From assembly GCA_963753055.1 (NCBI GenBank), contig CAVWAP010000001.1, forward strand, positions 992,001 to 1,056,000: DNA of 64,000 nucleotides, given 5' to 3'. Shown here piece by piece: positions 36,881 to 45,070 of the stretch. The position numbers were made by a program, and so were the translations under genes. The notes beneath the pieces are model-generated. The model searched no databases, was not told the DNA's origin, and worked only from the letters and a program-made list of their open reading frames with translations. Origin of the DNA: JAUWGC01 sp963753055. Its GTDB lineage: Bacteria > Bacteroidota > Bacteroidia > Bacteroidales > B18-G4. How positions within the stretch are numbered: position 1 is the first letter of the stretch; every line of letters begins with the position of its first letter.

Positions 36881-38749
36881 ATGATAACGAAAAATGAAAA
36901 ACTGCAGGCCTTAAATCAGCAGGTTGAGGAGATCATTGATAAGGTCAGGGAGATTGAAAATAATTATTCTGACGAAATTGAAAATGTACATCCCGTATAC
37001 CGGAAGAGCGCATTAAACCTCGTACATTACCTGGGTTTCAGAAGTTTTGATATTGATCATGTCCAGGATCAGCTTAGAGACCATGGATTACCCAGTCTCT
37101 CAAGCGTGGAAGCACATGTAATGAAAAGTCTCCTTGCGATTAGCTCCATTCTGAATCATTTGCTTGGTAAACCTGTCAGGGAAAAAAGAAAGGGGATAAT
37201 TTCTGTTAAGAAGAGCCAGAAAATCCTGGATCGAAACACCAAGCTGCTTTTTGGATATAAATCGAAAAAGAGACGAACAAGGATCATGGTAACTTTACCC
37301 GGCTCAGCAGGAGATGATTACCTGTTCGTCAATCGTTTGATGAATCTTGGAATGAACAGCGCCCGCATCAATTGTGCCCATGATAATACCATAACCTGGG
37401 AGAAGATGATTGCTAATGTACGCAAGTCAAGCAATGCTCTTACAAAGAACTGTAAAGTGATGATGGATCTGGGTGGGCCTAAGCTCCGGACCGGCGCAAT
37501 TGAGGCCGGACCTAAAATAATTCATATAAAACCTGACAAAGATGTTAAGGGTAAGGTAGTTAATCCTGCCAAAGTATGGATTGCTCCTCCTGATATTCCC
37601 CCTCCCGACGATACTGCCACAGCTCATATACCAATAAATGAGGAATGGTTCAGGCATATCAAGAGAGGTGATTCAATACAATTGACGGATACCAGGGGTA
37701 AGAAGATCGAGTTCATCATCAATGGTAAAAAGGGTGATGGCAGATGGGGATTCTGTTTCAGTTCGGCGTATGTGGAATCAGGGGTGGAGTTAAAATTATT
37801 CAAACCAGACAAGACTGAGAAGCTGGCCCATCAGGTTGGTGAATTACTCCCTGTGGAGCAATATATTAGCCTTAAAGTTGGAGATTATTTAACCCTTCAC
37901 AAAGATTCAAAACCAGGTGAACCCACTCAATATGATGAAGGGGGAAAGCTCAAGTACCACGCCCATGTTTCCTGTACTCTACCTGAGATATTTAATGATG
38001 TGAAGAAAGGAGAACCGATCTATTTTGATGATGGGAAAATTGAAGGGATCATCGAGGATACATCCGAGGAGGAATTATTGATTAAAATCACCTATGCCAA
38101 AGATATTGGAAGCAAGCTGAGGGCTGATAAAGGCATTAATTTGCCCGATAGTGATTTGAAAGTAAGCGGCTTAACTGAAAAAGACAAAAAAGACCTCGGA
38201 TTTGTTGCAGTGCACGCTGATACGGTGAATTATTCATTCGTAAACGATGAGAATGATGTTCAGCAACTGATGGATGAATTGGATAAGTATGAAACATCGA
38301 TAGGAATAATATTGAAAATAGAAACCCAGAAAGGCTTTAAGAATTTACCCCGCATACTGCTTAAATCCATGCAAACATTTCCTATTGGCGTGATGATCGC
38401 TCGGGGGGACCTGGCGATTGAAACCGGCTGGAAGAATTTTGCCAGCATTCAGGAGGAAATCCTGCGAATCTGCGAAGCTGCACATATCCCTGATGTCTGG
38501 GCAACGCAGGTATTGGAAAGCCTTGCCAAGAAAGGCGTTCCTTCCAGAGCTGAAATTACTGATGCTGGCATGTCACAGCGTGCTGAATGTGTAATGCTGA
38601 ATAAAGGAGCCTACATTGAAAAAGCTGTTAAGATGCTGGATAAAATATTAAGGCGAATGCAGCGTTTCCAAAAGAAGAAGGAAACAATCCTTCCTAAGCT
38701 TGATGAGGCTGATAAATTACTCCTGTCTCACGATAGATTTAACATTTAA
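36881..38749 (+). CDS. Atypical pyruvate kinase with N-terminal extension
   Basis: Converts PEP and ADP to pyruvate and ATP. The catalytic barrel is recognisable: TRIMVTLPGSAG, MNSARINCAHD, KVMMDLGGPKLRTG, then IGIILKIETQKGFKNLPRIL, GVMIARGDLAIETGW and WATQVLESLAKKGVPSRAEITDAGMSQRAECVML, the equivalent of the ATQMLESM/PTRAEV signature. At 622 residues it is about 140 longer than usual: an N-terminal helical extension of roughly 125 residues and a long insertion (residues 230-400) interrupt the lid domain, while the C-terminal allosteric domain is absent. Such long forms exist in scattered bacteria. It may not be the main glycolytic enzyme. It follows the HD-PycTM gene by 13 bp. Confidence 0.82.
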   Translation: MITKNEKLQALNQQVEEIIDKVREIENNYSDEIENVHPVYRKSALNLVHYLGFRSFDIDHVQDQLRDHGLPSLSSVEAHVMKSLLAISSILNHLLGKPVREKRKGIISVKKSQKILDRNTKLLFGYKSKKRRTRIMVTLPGSAGDDYLFVNRLMNLGMNSARINCAHDNTITWEKMIANVRKSSNALTKNCKVMMDLGGPKLRTGAIEAGPKIIHIKPDKDVKGKVVNPAKVWIAPPDIPPPDDTATAHIPINEEWFRHIKRGDSIQLTDTRGKKIEFIINGKKGDGRWGFCFSSAYVESGVELKLFKPDKTEKLAHQVGELLPVEQYISLKVGDYLTLHKDSKPGEPTQYDEGGKLKYHAHVSCTLPEIFNDVKKGEPIYFDDGKIEGIIEDTSEEELLIKITYAKDIGSKLRADKGINLPDSDLKVSGLTEKDKKDLGFVAVHADTVNYSFVNDENDVQQLMDELDKYETSIGIILKIETQKGFKNLPRILLKSMQTFPIGVMIARGDLAIETGWKNFASIQEEILRICEAAHIPDVWATQVLESLAKKGVPSRAEITDAGMSQRAECVMLNKGAYIEKAVKMLDKILRRMQRFQKKKETILPKLDEADKLLLSHDRFNI

Positions 38750-38757
38750 GCATTTTA

Positions 38758-39588
38758 ATGAGAGGATTTTTGCTGATAGCCATGTGTCTGCTTGTTATCC
38801 AAACCAATGGGCAGGATACAATACCTGTAAGAAAAAAAGTATACAAGCTAAACTATAAGGTTGAGGTCCCTGCTACCGTAGGCCTGTATGCCATTAATTA
38901 TTATGGGTTTACATTAATAAGGAAAAAGCCAACCCTGGAAGCTGATCAAATTAATTCATTGGACAGGAATGATGTCTGGATCTTCGATCGCAGGGCTTTG
39001 ATGCAGACCACCTCACAAAGAGAAAATGCACAGGAAGTTTCAGACTGGGGCTTGAATATTTCCCTTTTCCTTCCTGTTTTATTATTTATAGATAAGGATA
39101 TCCGGAAAAGCTGGTTTGATATAGCATTGCTATACCTGGAAACACAATCTATCAACGCTAATCTTTATACCTGGGCAGGACCGATGCTTACCAGGCGAAT
39201 CCGCCCTTTCGTCTACTATGAGGACGTTACCATGGATGAAAAGATGGAGGCTGGTACAACAGATTCCTTTTTCAGCGGTCATGTTACATGGACTGCAGGA
39301 GCTTCATTTTTTACGGCAAAGGTATTAAGTGATTATCATCCCGAATGGGGAGCAAAGCGCTTGTGGTTGTATGCTGCAGCACTGGTTCCACCGGTGTTTG
39401 TTGGATATCACCGATATAGAGCGCTGAAACATTTTCCAACCGATATGATGCTTGGATTGACGGTTGGAGCTGCTGTGGGAATACTGAATCCTCACCTTCA
39501 TAAAATCAGGGGCAATAAAAAGAATACGATTTCTATTGCACCTTTCGCCGGTGGTTATACCGGCCTGGCAGTGCGGATGAAGTTATGA
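38758..39588 (+). CDS. PAP2-type phosphatase, exported
   Basis: 276 residues with a signal peptide ending at TNGQ. The three-part phosphatidic acid phosphatase motif is complete: TRRIRPFV (KxxxxxxRP-like), SFFSGHVTW (PSGH-like) and YHRYRALKHFPTDMM (SRxxxxxHxxxD-like), with the second His and Asp forming the catalytic triad. The enzyme would hydrolyse lipid phosphates such as undecaprenyl pyrophosphate or lipid A phosphate at the periplasmic face. It ends the plus-strand run that begins at the cyclase, 9 bp after the pyruvate kinase gene. The predicted hydrophobic segments in the middle imply membrane association. Confidence 0.85.
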   Translation: MRGFLLIAMCLLVIQTNGQDTIPVRKKVYKLNYKVEVPATVGLYAINYYGFTLIRKKPTLEADQINSLDRNDVWIFDRRALMQTTSQRENAQEVSDWGLNISLFLPVLLFIDKDIRKSWFDIALLYLETQSINANLYTWAGPMLTRRIRPFVYYEDVTMDEKMEAGTTDSFFSGHVTWTAGASFFTAKVLSDYHPEWGAKRLWLYAAALVPPVFVGYHRYRALKHFPTDMMLGLTVGAAVGILNPHLHKIRGNKKNTISIAPFAGGYTGLAVRMKL

Positions 39589-39733
39589 ATACTGGATGCT
39601 GGATACTTGATACTGGATCCTGGATCCCTCGATTACGCTCAGTATAGACTTCACCGAAGGGTGATGATCGTGACCTGTGACCAGATAATCACATGGACAA
39701 TGTAGAATGTAGAATCTAGAATGGACAATGATA
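39589..39733. repeat. Short degenerate repeats downstream of the PAP2 gene
   Basis: The 3' flank carries imperfect copies of TACTGGATAC-like words (39593-39630) and, around 39695-39730, GACAATGTAGAATGTAGAATC-type words in two near copies. No coding signal or RNA fold is clear. Similar noisy words occur after other genes in the window (for example near 50285 and 59385). Confidence 0.5.
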
Positions 39734-39907
39734 TTACTTTTTCCAATATTTCTCGTAAGTAGCAATCCAATCCGGCGCAGTGTGGTAGCCATCCGGGTAA
39801 ATGCTGAGTGGGACAACATAGCCGATCATTCCATAATTCATTTCTTCTTGAAAACCCTCAGGCAGGTTATCCAAAATGGTTTTGCGTAGCTTTTCGATAT
39901 ATGGTGG
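39734..39907 (-). pseudogene. DUF1801-family gene remnant with internal deletion
   Basis: A frame from a TAA-preceded 5' end at 39907 to a TAA at 39734. The first 45 codons read KLRKTILDNLPEGFQEE followed by MNYGMIGYVVPLSIYPDGYH, which matches the first half of DUF1801 (YdhG-like) proteins. It then jumps to PDWIATYEKYWKK, which looks like the very end of the family, so roughly 60 residues in the middle are gone. The 5' end is also missing. Identification rests on the characteristic GMIGYVVP motif. Confidence 0.5.
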
Positions 39908-39987
39908 TTAGTGGGTAAAACAAATGAGCTGGGGGTTTTGTTCCTCTTATTTTTTGGTTTTTAATTAAAAAATCTTCGTTTTTTTAT

Positions 39988-39995
39988 TATTTTTG
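39988..39995 (+). promoter_or_regulatory. Candidate -7 element for tRNA-Met
   Basis: TATTTTTG fits TAnnTTTG and lies 13 bases upstream of the tRNA 5' end, the right place for a promoter. The -33 half is not convincing. Confidence 0.4.
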
Positions 39996-40008
39996 CACCT
40001 CGATTTAC

Positions 40009-40082
40009 GGCGAGGTAGCTCAGAAGGTTAGAGCGTCGGATTCATAACCCGGAGGTCGCGGGTTCAATTCCCGCCCTCGCTA
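40009..40082 (+). tRNA. tRNA-Met (CAT anticodon)
   Basis: A 74-nt cloverleaf: acceptor stem GGCGAGG pairs with CCTCGCT, D-arm GCTC...GAGC, anticodon loop TTCATAA with anticodon CAT, T-arm GCGGG...CCCGC with loop TTCAATT. The anticodon stem has one A:C mismatch next to the loop. No genomic CCA. Elongator tRNA-Met is the likeliest, but a CAT anticodon can also be tRNA-Ile2 after lysidine modification; I see features (G-C rich stems, no initiator C1-A72 mismatch) that argue against the initiator. Its last 17 bases and 11 bases of 3' flank recur 660 bp downstream. Confidence 0.9.
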
Positions 40083-40093
40083 CAACAAAAACC
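40066..40093 (+). repeat. tRNA-Met 3'-end direct repeat, left copy
   Basis: 28 bp covering the last 17 bases of the tRNA and 11 bases of 3' flank. It recurs at 40726-40753 with 25 of 28 bases identical (mismatches at positions 10, 19 and 26), in the same orientation and exactly 660 bp away. This is the arrangement left by integrases that use a tRNA 3' end as attachment site. Confidence 0.75.
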
Positions 40094-40603
40094 ACAGCCG
40101 AGCTAATTGCATTTCTGTCTCGGCAATCTCTTCTGATAGCTGAGCTAAAAGCCGAGTACTTACCTTGTTTGCGTAGATAGACATTATTGGGAGCCTTTTA
40201 GTTCCCTTTAACTTTGTTAACAGCATCTTTCGTCCCTTAACCAGGTGACTTCGCAATGAATAGAGTTCCTGCAATTCAGACATTGATTCACTATTAATCT
40301 TTGTTTCCTTTAACTGGTCATAAAAACGTTCGCCATACTCTCTAATGCGAGCTGCATCTATCTTGTCAGTTTTCCCTTTACGAAGTCCTAAACTATGTTT
40401 TATGCTGTATCCTGAGCATAGAGAGATGCGAATACCGGTTTGATTACATAAGAACAATAATAGATCTCCATACACCCCTGTGTGCTCTGCAACAATAAGT
40501 GCCTCTCTGGAGATACTCTCAATGAACTGAGCAATATTATTCAGATCATTCTTAACCACAAGGTGCTGTTCTTTTCCTCTTTCATCAAGAAAGTTAATGA
40601 AGC
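40083..40603 (-). pseudogene. IS110-family transposase fragment
   Basis: The frame carries NFLDERGKEQH, VAEHTGVYGDLLLFL, KTDKIDAARIREYGERF and LQELYSLRSHLVKGR, which are the N-terminal DEDD-type catalytic domain of IS110 transposases. About 15 N-terminal residues holding the first Asp are lost at the GC-rich boundary near 40603, and the whole C-terminal domain with the Ser motif is missing because the frame stops inside the tRNA-Met 3' end (40080-40082). The element therefore cannot move by itself. Its edge coincides with the left tRNA repeat copy. Confidence 0.75.
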
Positions 40604-40634
40604 GGGGGAGGGTTTTGTTGTAAAGCCCTCCCCC
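40604..40634. repeat. Perfect inverted repeat (GGGGGAGGG/CCCTCCCCC)
   Basis: 9-bp arms at 40604-40612 and 40626-40634 around a 13-bp loop. It sits at the truncated edge of the IS110 fragment and its right arm is inside the first copy of the dispersed 38-bp repeat. It could form a stable hairpin. Confidence 0.7.
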
Positions 40635-40657
40635 GAGGAATCAGCGCAGCTAATTCC
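40620..40657 (+). repeat. 38-bp dispersed repeat, copy A
   Basis: A 38-bp word beginning GTAAAGCCCTCCCCCGAGG and ending AGCGCAGCTAATTCC. An identical copy B occurs at 40694-40731 and a diverged copy (GTTAAAGCCCCTCCCCGAGG then AATCAGCAAAGCTAATTCC) at about 49682-49721. Confidence 0.85.
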
Positions 40658-40693
40658 ATAAAGCATACTGCGTAGCAGTGGGTTTTTTGAGTG

Positions 40694-40731
40694 GTAAAGC
40701 CCTCCCCCGAGGAATCAGCGCAGCTAATTCC
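40694..40731 (+). repeat. 38-bp dispersed repeat, copy B
   Basis: Identical to copy A and 74 bp downstream. Its last six bases overlap the right tRNA-Met repeat copy, so the junction between the two is where recombination or insertion took place. Confidence 0.85.
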
Positions 40732-40753
40732 CGCTCTCGCTACCACAAAAGCC
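40726..40753 (+). repeat. tRNA-Met 3'-end direct repeat, right copy
   Basis: Second copy of the tRNA-derived 28-bp word, ending with CTCGCTACCACAAAAGCC. The upstream half of the tRNA is not present. From 40754 to 41054 I see no gene, RNA or repeat; the sequence is AT-rich with stop codons in all frames except a short, unsupported plus-strand frame. Confidence 0.72.
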
Positions 40754-41054
40754 TGGATGGTAGTTTTTTGTCTGAGCACTTGACAAAACAAATCATTAGA
40801 TCATCCACCAGTGCCGTTCTGAATTATGGCGAAGCTCAGGGGGCAGAATCAAAGGGCGATTTGCATGTCAAAATCCTCACCTTTTGTTTCATTTCCCTGA
40901 TAAAAATGCCTTATTCAGGATCATTTTATATTTAGATTAATACTGAAATGTATATCTTGCAGAAAAAATAAATATCAATACTCAAAATTTCAAGTTCCAT
41001 ATATAATTCAAATCCAGACATAAATATTATTGAGTATTTCAACCAGTGGTATTA

Positions 41055-43019
41055 ATGAAGGGTAAATTTCTACATAATCTCATCGTCTTTAACCTTGCTT
41101 TGATTCTCCTGGCAGTCTGCAAGTGTTCAGGACCTGAGCTGGAGAATGAACAAGTTTCTCAGCCAGTCTTTCTGAATCTTAACGACACCGTTAAATATCT
41201 CGGAATAGAAGCATGTAAGGAATGTCATTATAGCAACTATCTGTCATATTTGAGGACAGGTATGGGATTGTCTTTCGATTCGGCTTCCAGGTCAAAAAGT
41301 GCATCTGTTATCGGTCCTGATTCGATACTGTATGATATGTCCAAGGATCTCTATTTTAGGCCATACTGGGACGGCGAAGTTTTAAAAATAAATGAGTTCA
41401 GGTTGGCAGAGCGGGATACTATACATGGCAGGATCGAGCTTGTAAATTATATTATAGGTTCAGGTCAGCATACAAATTCACATATATATGTTATAAATGA
41501 TTATGCCCACCAGATCCCTTTCACATTTTATACACAGGACCAGAAATTTGATTTCCCCCCCGGGTTTGAAGGAGGCCATAATACACGCTTCAACCGAAAA
41601 ATTGGTCTTGAATGCATGTCATGCCATAATTCTTTCCCTGATATGGTCATGGGCTCTGAAAACAAATTTACACGTATACCAACAGGAATTGACTGTGAGC
41701 GATGTCACGGGCCAGGAGAGATCCATGTAGATTTGAAGAAAAAAGGTTTAATTGTGGATACTTCGCAGTTTATCGATTACAGTATTGTAAATCCTGCAAA
41801 TCTGTCGCCTGAGCGCCAGATGGATATTTGTGTGAGATGCCACCTGCAGGGAACCATGGTATTAAAACCAGGGAAAAGTTTTTATGACTTTAAACCGGGA
41901 ATGGACCTTTCAAAGGTGATGGATATTTTTATGCCCCGGTTTACAGGCGGAAAAGAGGATTTTATTATGGCTTCCCACGTAGAGCGATTGAAGGAAAGCA
42001 AATGTTATATTGCTTCCGGCGATAAACTGAACTGTCGCTATTGCCATATCCCTCATATCAGTCACAGGGAGGTTGATAAGGATATTAATACTAACCATTG
42101 CACGAATTGTCACAACAAACAAAGCACTCCATGTTCTGCTGCTGAAGAACTCAGAAACCAGGCAAACAATAACTGTATTGCCTGCCATATGGTTGAATCA
42201 AACACCCGGGATATCCCTCATGTCAGGATTCATGACCATAAGATCGCTAAACCTCCTACACAAGAACAACTTGATTCGGAGCGTAAGTTTTTAGGCCTGG
42301 TGTCTGTAAATAACCCGGATACCGATAGTCTTTCTATTGCCAAAGGATATTTGCTGGAGTATGAATCTTATCATTCGGACGAGATGTACCTTGATTCTGC
42401 ATTTCACTATTTACAATTGGCTGATTGGCTCAATAAAAATGAAAATCGAAATGCTGTGGTAAATTATTATTTTTTAAAAGAAAATCATGAGGCAATTATA
42501 AAAATTGTGGAGGAAATTGGATCAGAAAAAATGCTTTCCAATATCCTGGTCAATCAGGAATACAGCAATAGTGATGCCTGGACTGCATACCGTATAGGGC
42601 AGGCGTTTGAGTCGACCGGCGACATAATATCAGCTAACAAATATTATCTAAGAGCCACTTCACTGGCGAAATACAATCTTGAGTTCCAGAATAAACTTGG
42701 CAGCACACAGGTGATGTTACAACAATTGGATGAAGCTAAAAGGACTTTTGAATTTATAATCTCTGAGAATCCTCTTTTTTCTTCAGCACATGTCAATTAT
42801 GGATATACTTTGTTATTGCTTGGATTTATGAAGGAAGCTGAATATCATTATGATATTGCATTAAATCTGGATCCCGACCAGGTGCAGGCATTACTTAACA
42901 AAGCAGGTATATGTTTTCTGAAGAATGACCTCGAGCAAGGGGAGAAATATATTGAAAGGGTGCTTTTGCTTGAACCTGATCATGAACAGGCAAGAATGAT
43001 AAAACAGAGGTTAAATTAA
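41055..43019 (+). CDS. Seven-heme c-type cytochrome with TPR C-terminus
   Basis: 654 residues from ATG 41055, with a lipoprotein-like signal (NLALILLAVCKC). Seven CxxCH heme sites lie in the first 410 residues: CKECH, CMSCH, CERCH, CVRCH, CRYCH, CTNCH and CIACH. The pattern is that of the cytochrome c554/NrfA-like multiheme fold. The C-terminal 230 residues form TPR-like helical repeats (IGQAFESTGDIISANKYYL, NKLGSTQVMLQQLDEAKRTF, NYGYTLLLLGFMKEAEYHY, NKAGICFLKNDLEQGEKYI). It is the first gene of a plus-strand cluster with Rieske, cytochrome b and other c-type cytochromes, and so is probably the electron carrier that connects to it. Confidence 0.87.
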   Translation: MKGKFLHNLIVFNLALILLAVCKCSGPELENEQVSQPVFLNLNDTVKYLGIEACKECHYSNYLSYLRTGMGLSFDSASRSKSASVIGPDSILYDMSKDLYFRPYWDGEVLKINEFRLAERDTIHGRIELVNYIIGSGQHTNSHIYVINDYAHQIPFTFYTQDQKFDFPPGFEGGHNTRFNRKIGLECMSCHNSFPDMVMGSENKFTRIPTGIDCERCHGPGEIHVDLKKKGLIVDTSQFIDYSIVNPANLSPERQMDICVRCHLQGTMVLKPGKSFYDFKPGMDLSKVMDIFMPRFTGGKEDFIMASHVERLKESKCYIASGDKLNCRYCHIPHISHREVDKDINTNHCTNCHNKQSTPCSAAEELRNQANNNCIACHMVESNTRDIPHVRIHDHKIAKPPTQEQLDSERKFLGLVSVNNPDTDSLSIAKGYLLEYESYHSDEMYLDSAFHYLQLADWLNKNENRNAVVNYYFLKENHEAIIKIVEEIGSEKMLSNILVNQEYSNSDAWTAYRIGQAFESTGDIISANKYYLRATSLAKYNLEFQNKLGSTQVMLQQLDEAKRTFEFIISENPLFSSAHVNYGYTLLLLGFMKEAEYHYDIALNLDPDQVQALLNKAGICFLKNDLEQGEKYIERVLLLEPDHEQARMIKQRLN

Positions 43020-43187
43020 TTTAAGAATTCTACATATCCTATACCTTGTAAACGTATAAAAGTAGATAAATGGAAGTTCATAGAAAGTATTATATTTACG
43101 TGTAAAAAATAATTACGGAAAAGTTCAAAGCTTTCCATCTGACGGTATAATATTGGTAGGATTTAGCTGACAAAAATAAATGCAAAA

Positions 43188-43682
43188 GTGGGCAATTCTG
43201 AAAAGAAGGATTATAAACATTCCAAAGATAAAATAAGCAGAAGTCAATTTTTCTTAAAACTGGGCATAGGTGCGATTACATTAACTGCAGCAGGAAGTGG
43301 TATATTAGTGCTCGATTTTTTATCCCCAAAAGTTGTTTTAGAACGATCGCAGGTTTTTAATGCGGGTACACCGGAAAACTATTCACCCGGTACAGTTACA
43401 CTTAATGCTGAAAACAGGACCTACATTGTCCGGGAGAAAGAAGGAGGTATCTATGCGATTTCTGCGGTATGTACCCACCTGGGGTGTTTAACACGATGGA
43501 ATGAAAATAATGGTGTGATTACCTGCCCGTGTCACGGGACTAAATTCTCAAAAGCAGGAACCGTAATAGAGGGGCCGACCTCTAAAACATTACCCAGATT
43601 CTCTATACGTTTGAATGAAAATAATGAAATTATTGTGGACAGAAGTATACTTGTGGATGAAAATCAGATCTTAGAGGTATAA
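43188..43682 (+). CDS. Rieske 2Fe-2S protein of a bc-type complex
   Basis: 164 residues starting from GTG. An N-terminal membrane helix follows a basic segment (SRSQFFLKLGIGAITLTAAGSG), as in twin-Arg-like anchors although only one Arg is present. The cluster-binding boxes are CTHLGC and CPCHGTKF near residues 107 and 125, which ligate 2Fe-2S through two Cys and two His. It would accept electrons from quinol at the periplasmic side. The cytochrome b gene follows by 1 bp, so the two are coupled. A 168-bp gap upstream, AT-rich with no clear feature, probably holds the promoter. Confidence 0.9.
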   Translation: MGNSEKKDYKHSKDKISRSQFFLKLGIGAITLTAAGSGILVLDFLSPKVVLERSQVFNAGTPENYSPGTVTLNAENRTYIVREKEGGIYAISAVCTHLGCLTRWNENNGVITCPCHGTKFSKAGTVIEGPTSKTLPRFSIRLNENNEIIVDRSILVDENQILEV

Positions 43683-43683
43683 T

Positions 43684-45009
43684 ATGATCGAAAGAGTTAA
43701 AAAACCGAAACAAAACAGATCTGCGTTTAAAAATGGTTCAACCACTGGCAAACGTGAAAGATCTCTGACGATCACTACCAATTTTTTCTGGCACATATTA
43801 CCTGTAAGATCAAATCCGGATGCTGTAAAATTTACGGCTACTTTTTATCTTGGTGTTCTTTCATTCGCATTGTTCCTTATTTTGATCATTACCGGTGTAT
43901 TGATAAACTTTTATTATCATCCATCCGTGCCACAGGCTTATTACGACATTAAGGACCTTACGTTTGTTGTGCCTTCAGGACGGTTCCTTAGAAACATGCA
44001 CAGGTGGGCAGCTCATGCAATGGTCATTGTTGTTTTCCTTCATTTGTTGCGGGTGTTTTATTCCGGCGCATACAAACCTCCTAAACAGTTTAACTGGGTC
44101 ATCGGTGTATTTCTGTTCCTTCTGACATTGCTTTTGAGTTACACAGGCTATTTATTACCCTGGGACCAACTGGCCTATTGGGCAGTATCAGTAGGAACAA
44201 GCATGGTAGAAACAACGCCCTTACTGGGAGAGAAGATTAAATACCTGCTTCTGGGAGGAAATGAAGTAGGTGAAAACACACTAATTCGTTTTTATGTCCT
44301 TCATGTCTTTATCCTTCCAATGATTATGGCTGTCCTTATAGGCCTACATTTCTGGAGAGTGCGTAAAGATGGAGGCGTATCACCCCTGGAACTTAGCAGA
44401 AACAAATCACCTAATAACCTGCAGGATGAAGCATTGAAAACGAGCCGGGATAAAAACCTTATCATGACTTATCCGGATGTGATTATCCGTGGTTTAGTCG
44501 TTTGCGAGATCATGATAATTTTTTTGGTCTTGATCTCTCTTTTCTTCAATGCACCGTTGGAGTGGATCGCCAACCCGGGACATACACCCAGTCCTGCAAA
44601 GGCACCATGGTATTTTTTGGGATTACAGGAACTGCTTCACTATTTCCAGCCTGTTTTCGCAGTTTTTGTAATTCCCACATCAATTATAATCGTACTAATA
44701 GCATTCCCTTATTTCAAGATTAATATTAAACAAAACACATGGATCAGCAAACGTAGAAATGCTTCAATAACATTGACATTGATAATGGTTCTGATGTCAA
44801 TCGCATTTATTTACTTCCATGCATATGCCATTTTAATCCCGACATTGGTCATTTATGTTTTATCTTTAATACCCTCCATTAAAATGTCGCTGGCGGGATG
44901 GCTGATGACATGGCTTGTTTTAACCACCCTGGTTTTAACTGCAATAGGTGTATTTTTCAGAGGGCCGGAATGGCAATGGATATGGCCCTGGATCGATGGG
45001 GTATACTAA
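43684..45009 (+). CDS. Cytochrome b (fused N- and C-terminal domains) of a bc-type complex
   Basis: 441 residues with about eight or nine helices. The N-terminal half has the b-heme His pairs in RNMHRWAAHAMVIVVFLHLLRVF and FYVLHVFILPMIMAVLIGLHFWRVRKDGG, and the GYLLPWDQLAYWA loop. The C-terminal half carries KAPWYFLGLQELLHYF, where APWY replaces the PEWY Qo motif of canonical cytochrome b; this variant is known from several bacterial bc complexes. Split/fused forms of cyt b and subunit IV exist in such bacteria. It oxidises quinol and reduces the Rieske and c-type partners. It lies between the Rieske gene and the octaheme cytochrome gene. Confidence 0.9.
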   Translation: MIERVKKPKQNRSAFKNGSTTGKRERSLTITTNFFWHILPVRSNPDAVKFTATFYLGVLSFALFLILIITGVLINFYYHPSVPQAYYDIKDLTFVVPSGRFLRNMHRWAAHAMVIVVFLHLLRVFYSGAYKPPKQFNWVIGVFLFLLTLLLSYTGYLLPWDQLAYWAVSVGTSMVETTPLLGEKIKYLLLGGNEVGENTLIRFYVLHVFILPMIMAVLIGLHFWRVRKDGGVSPLELSRNKSPNNLQDEALKTSRDKNLIMTYPDVIIRGLVVCEIMIIFLVLISLFFNAPLEWIANPGHTPSPAKAPWYFLGLQELLHYFQPVFAVFVIPTSIIIVLIAFPYFKINIKQNTWISKRRNASITLTLIMVLMSIAFIYFHAYAILIPTLVIYVLSLIPSIKMSLAGWLMTWLVLTTLVLTAIGVFFRGPEWQWIWPWIDGVY

Positions 45010-45070
45010 ATTAGGATAAAGAATTATGCAGAAATGGGAAATATAATAATCGTAATCGATTGTTAACAGA

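Noticed and set aside
26635..38749. Proven Pycsar defence island
   Set aside because: No evidence of pyrimidine specificity, no other defence genes, and the HD-PycTM protein lies among metabolic genes. Reported only as a candidate circuit.
40009..40082. Initiator tRNA-fMet
   Set aside because: The 1-72 pair reads G:T rather than the unpaired C-A of initiators, and the anticodon stem lacks the three consecutive G:C pairs.
40594..40935. Two frames (65 and 85 codons) over the 38-bp repeats
   Set aside because: Made up of repeat and tRNA-derived sequence; no recognisable protein.
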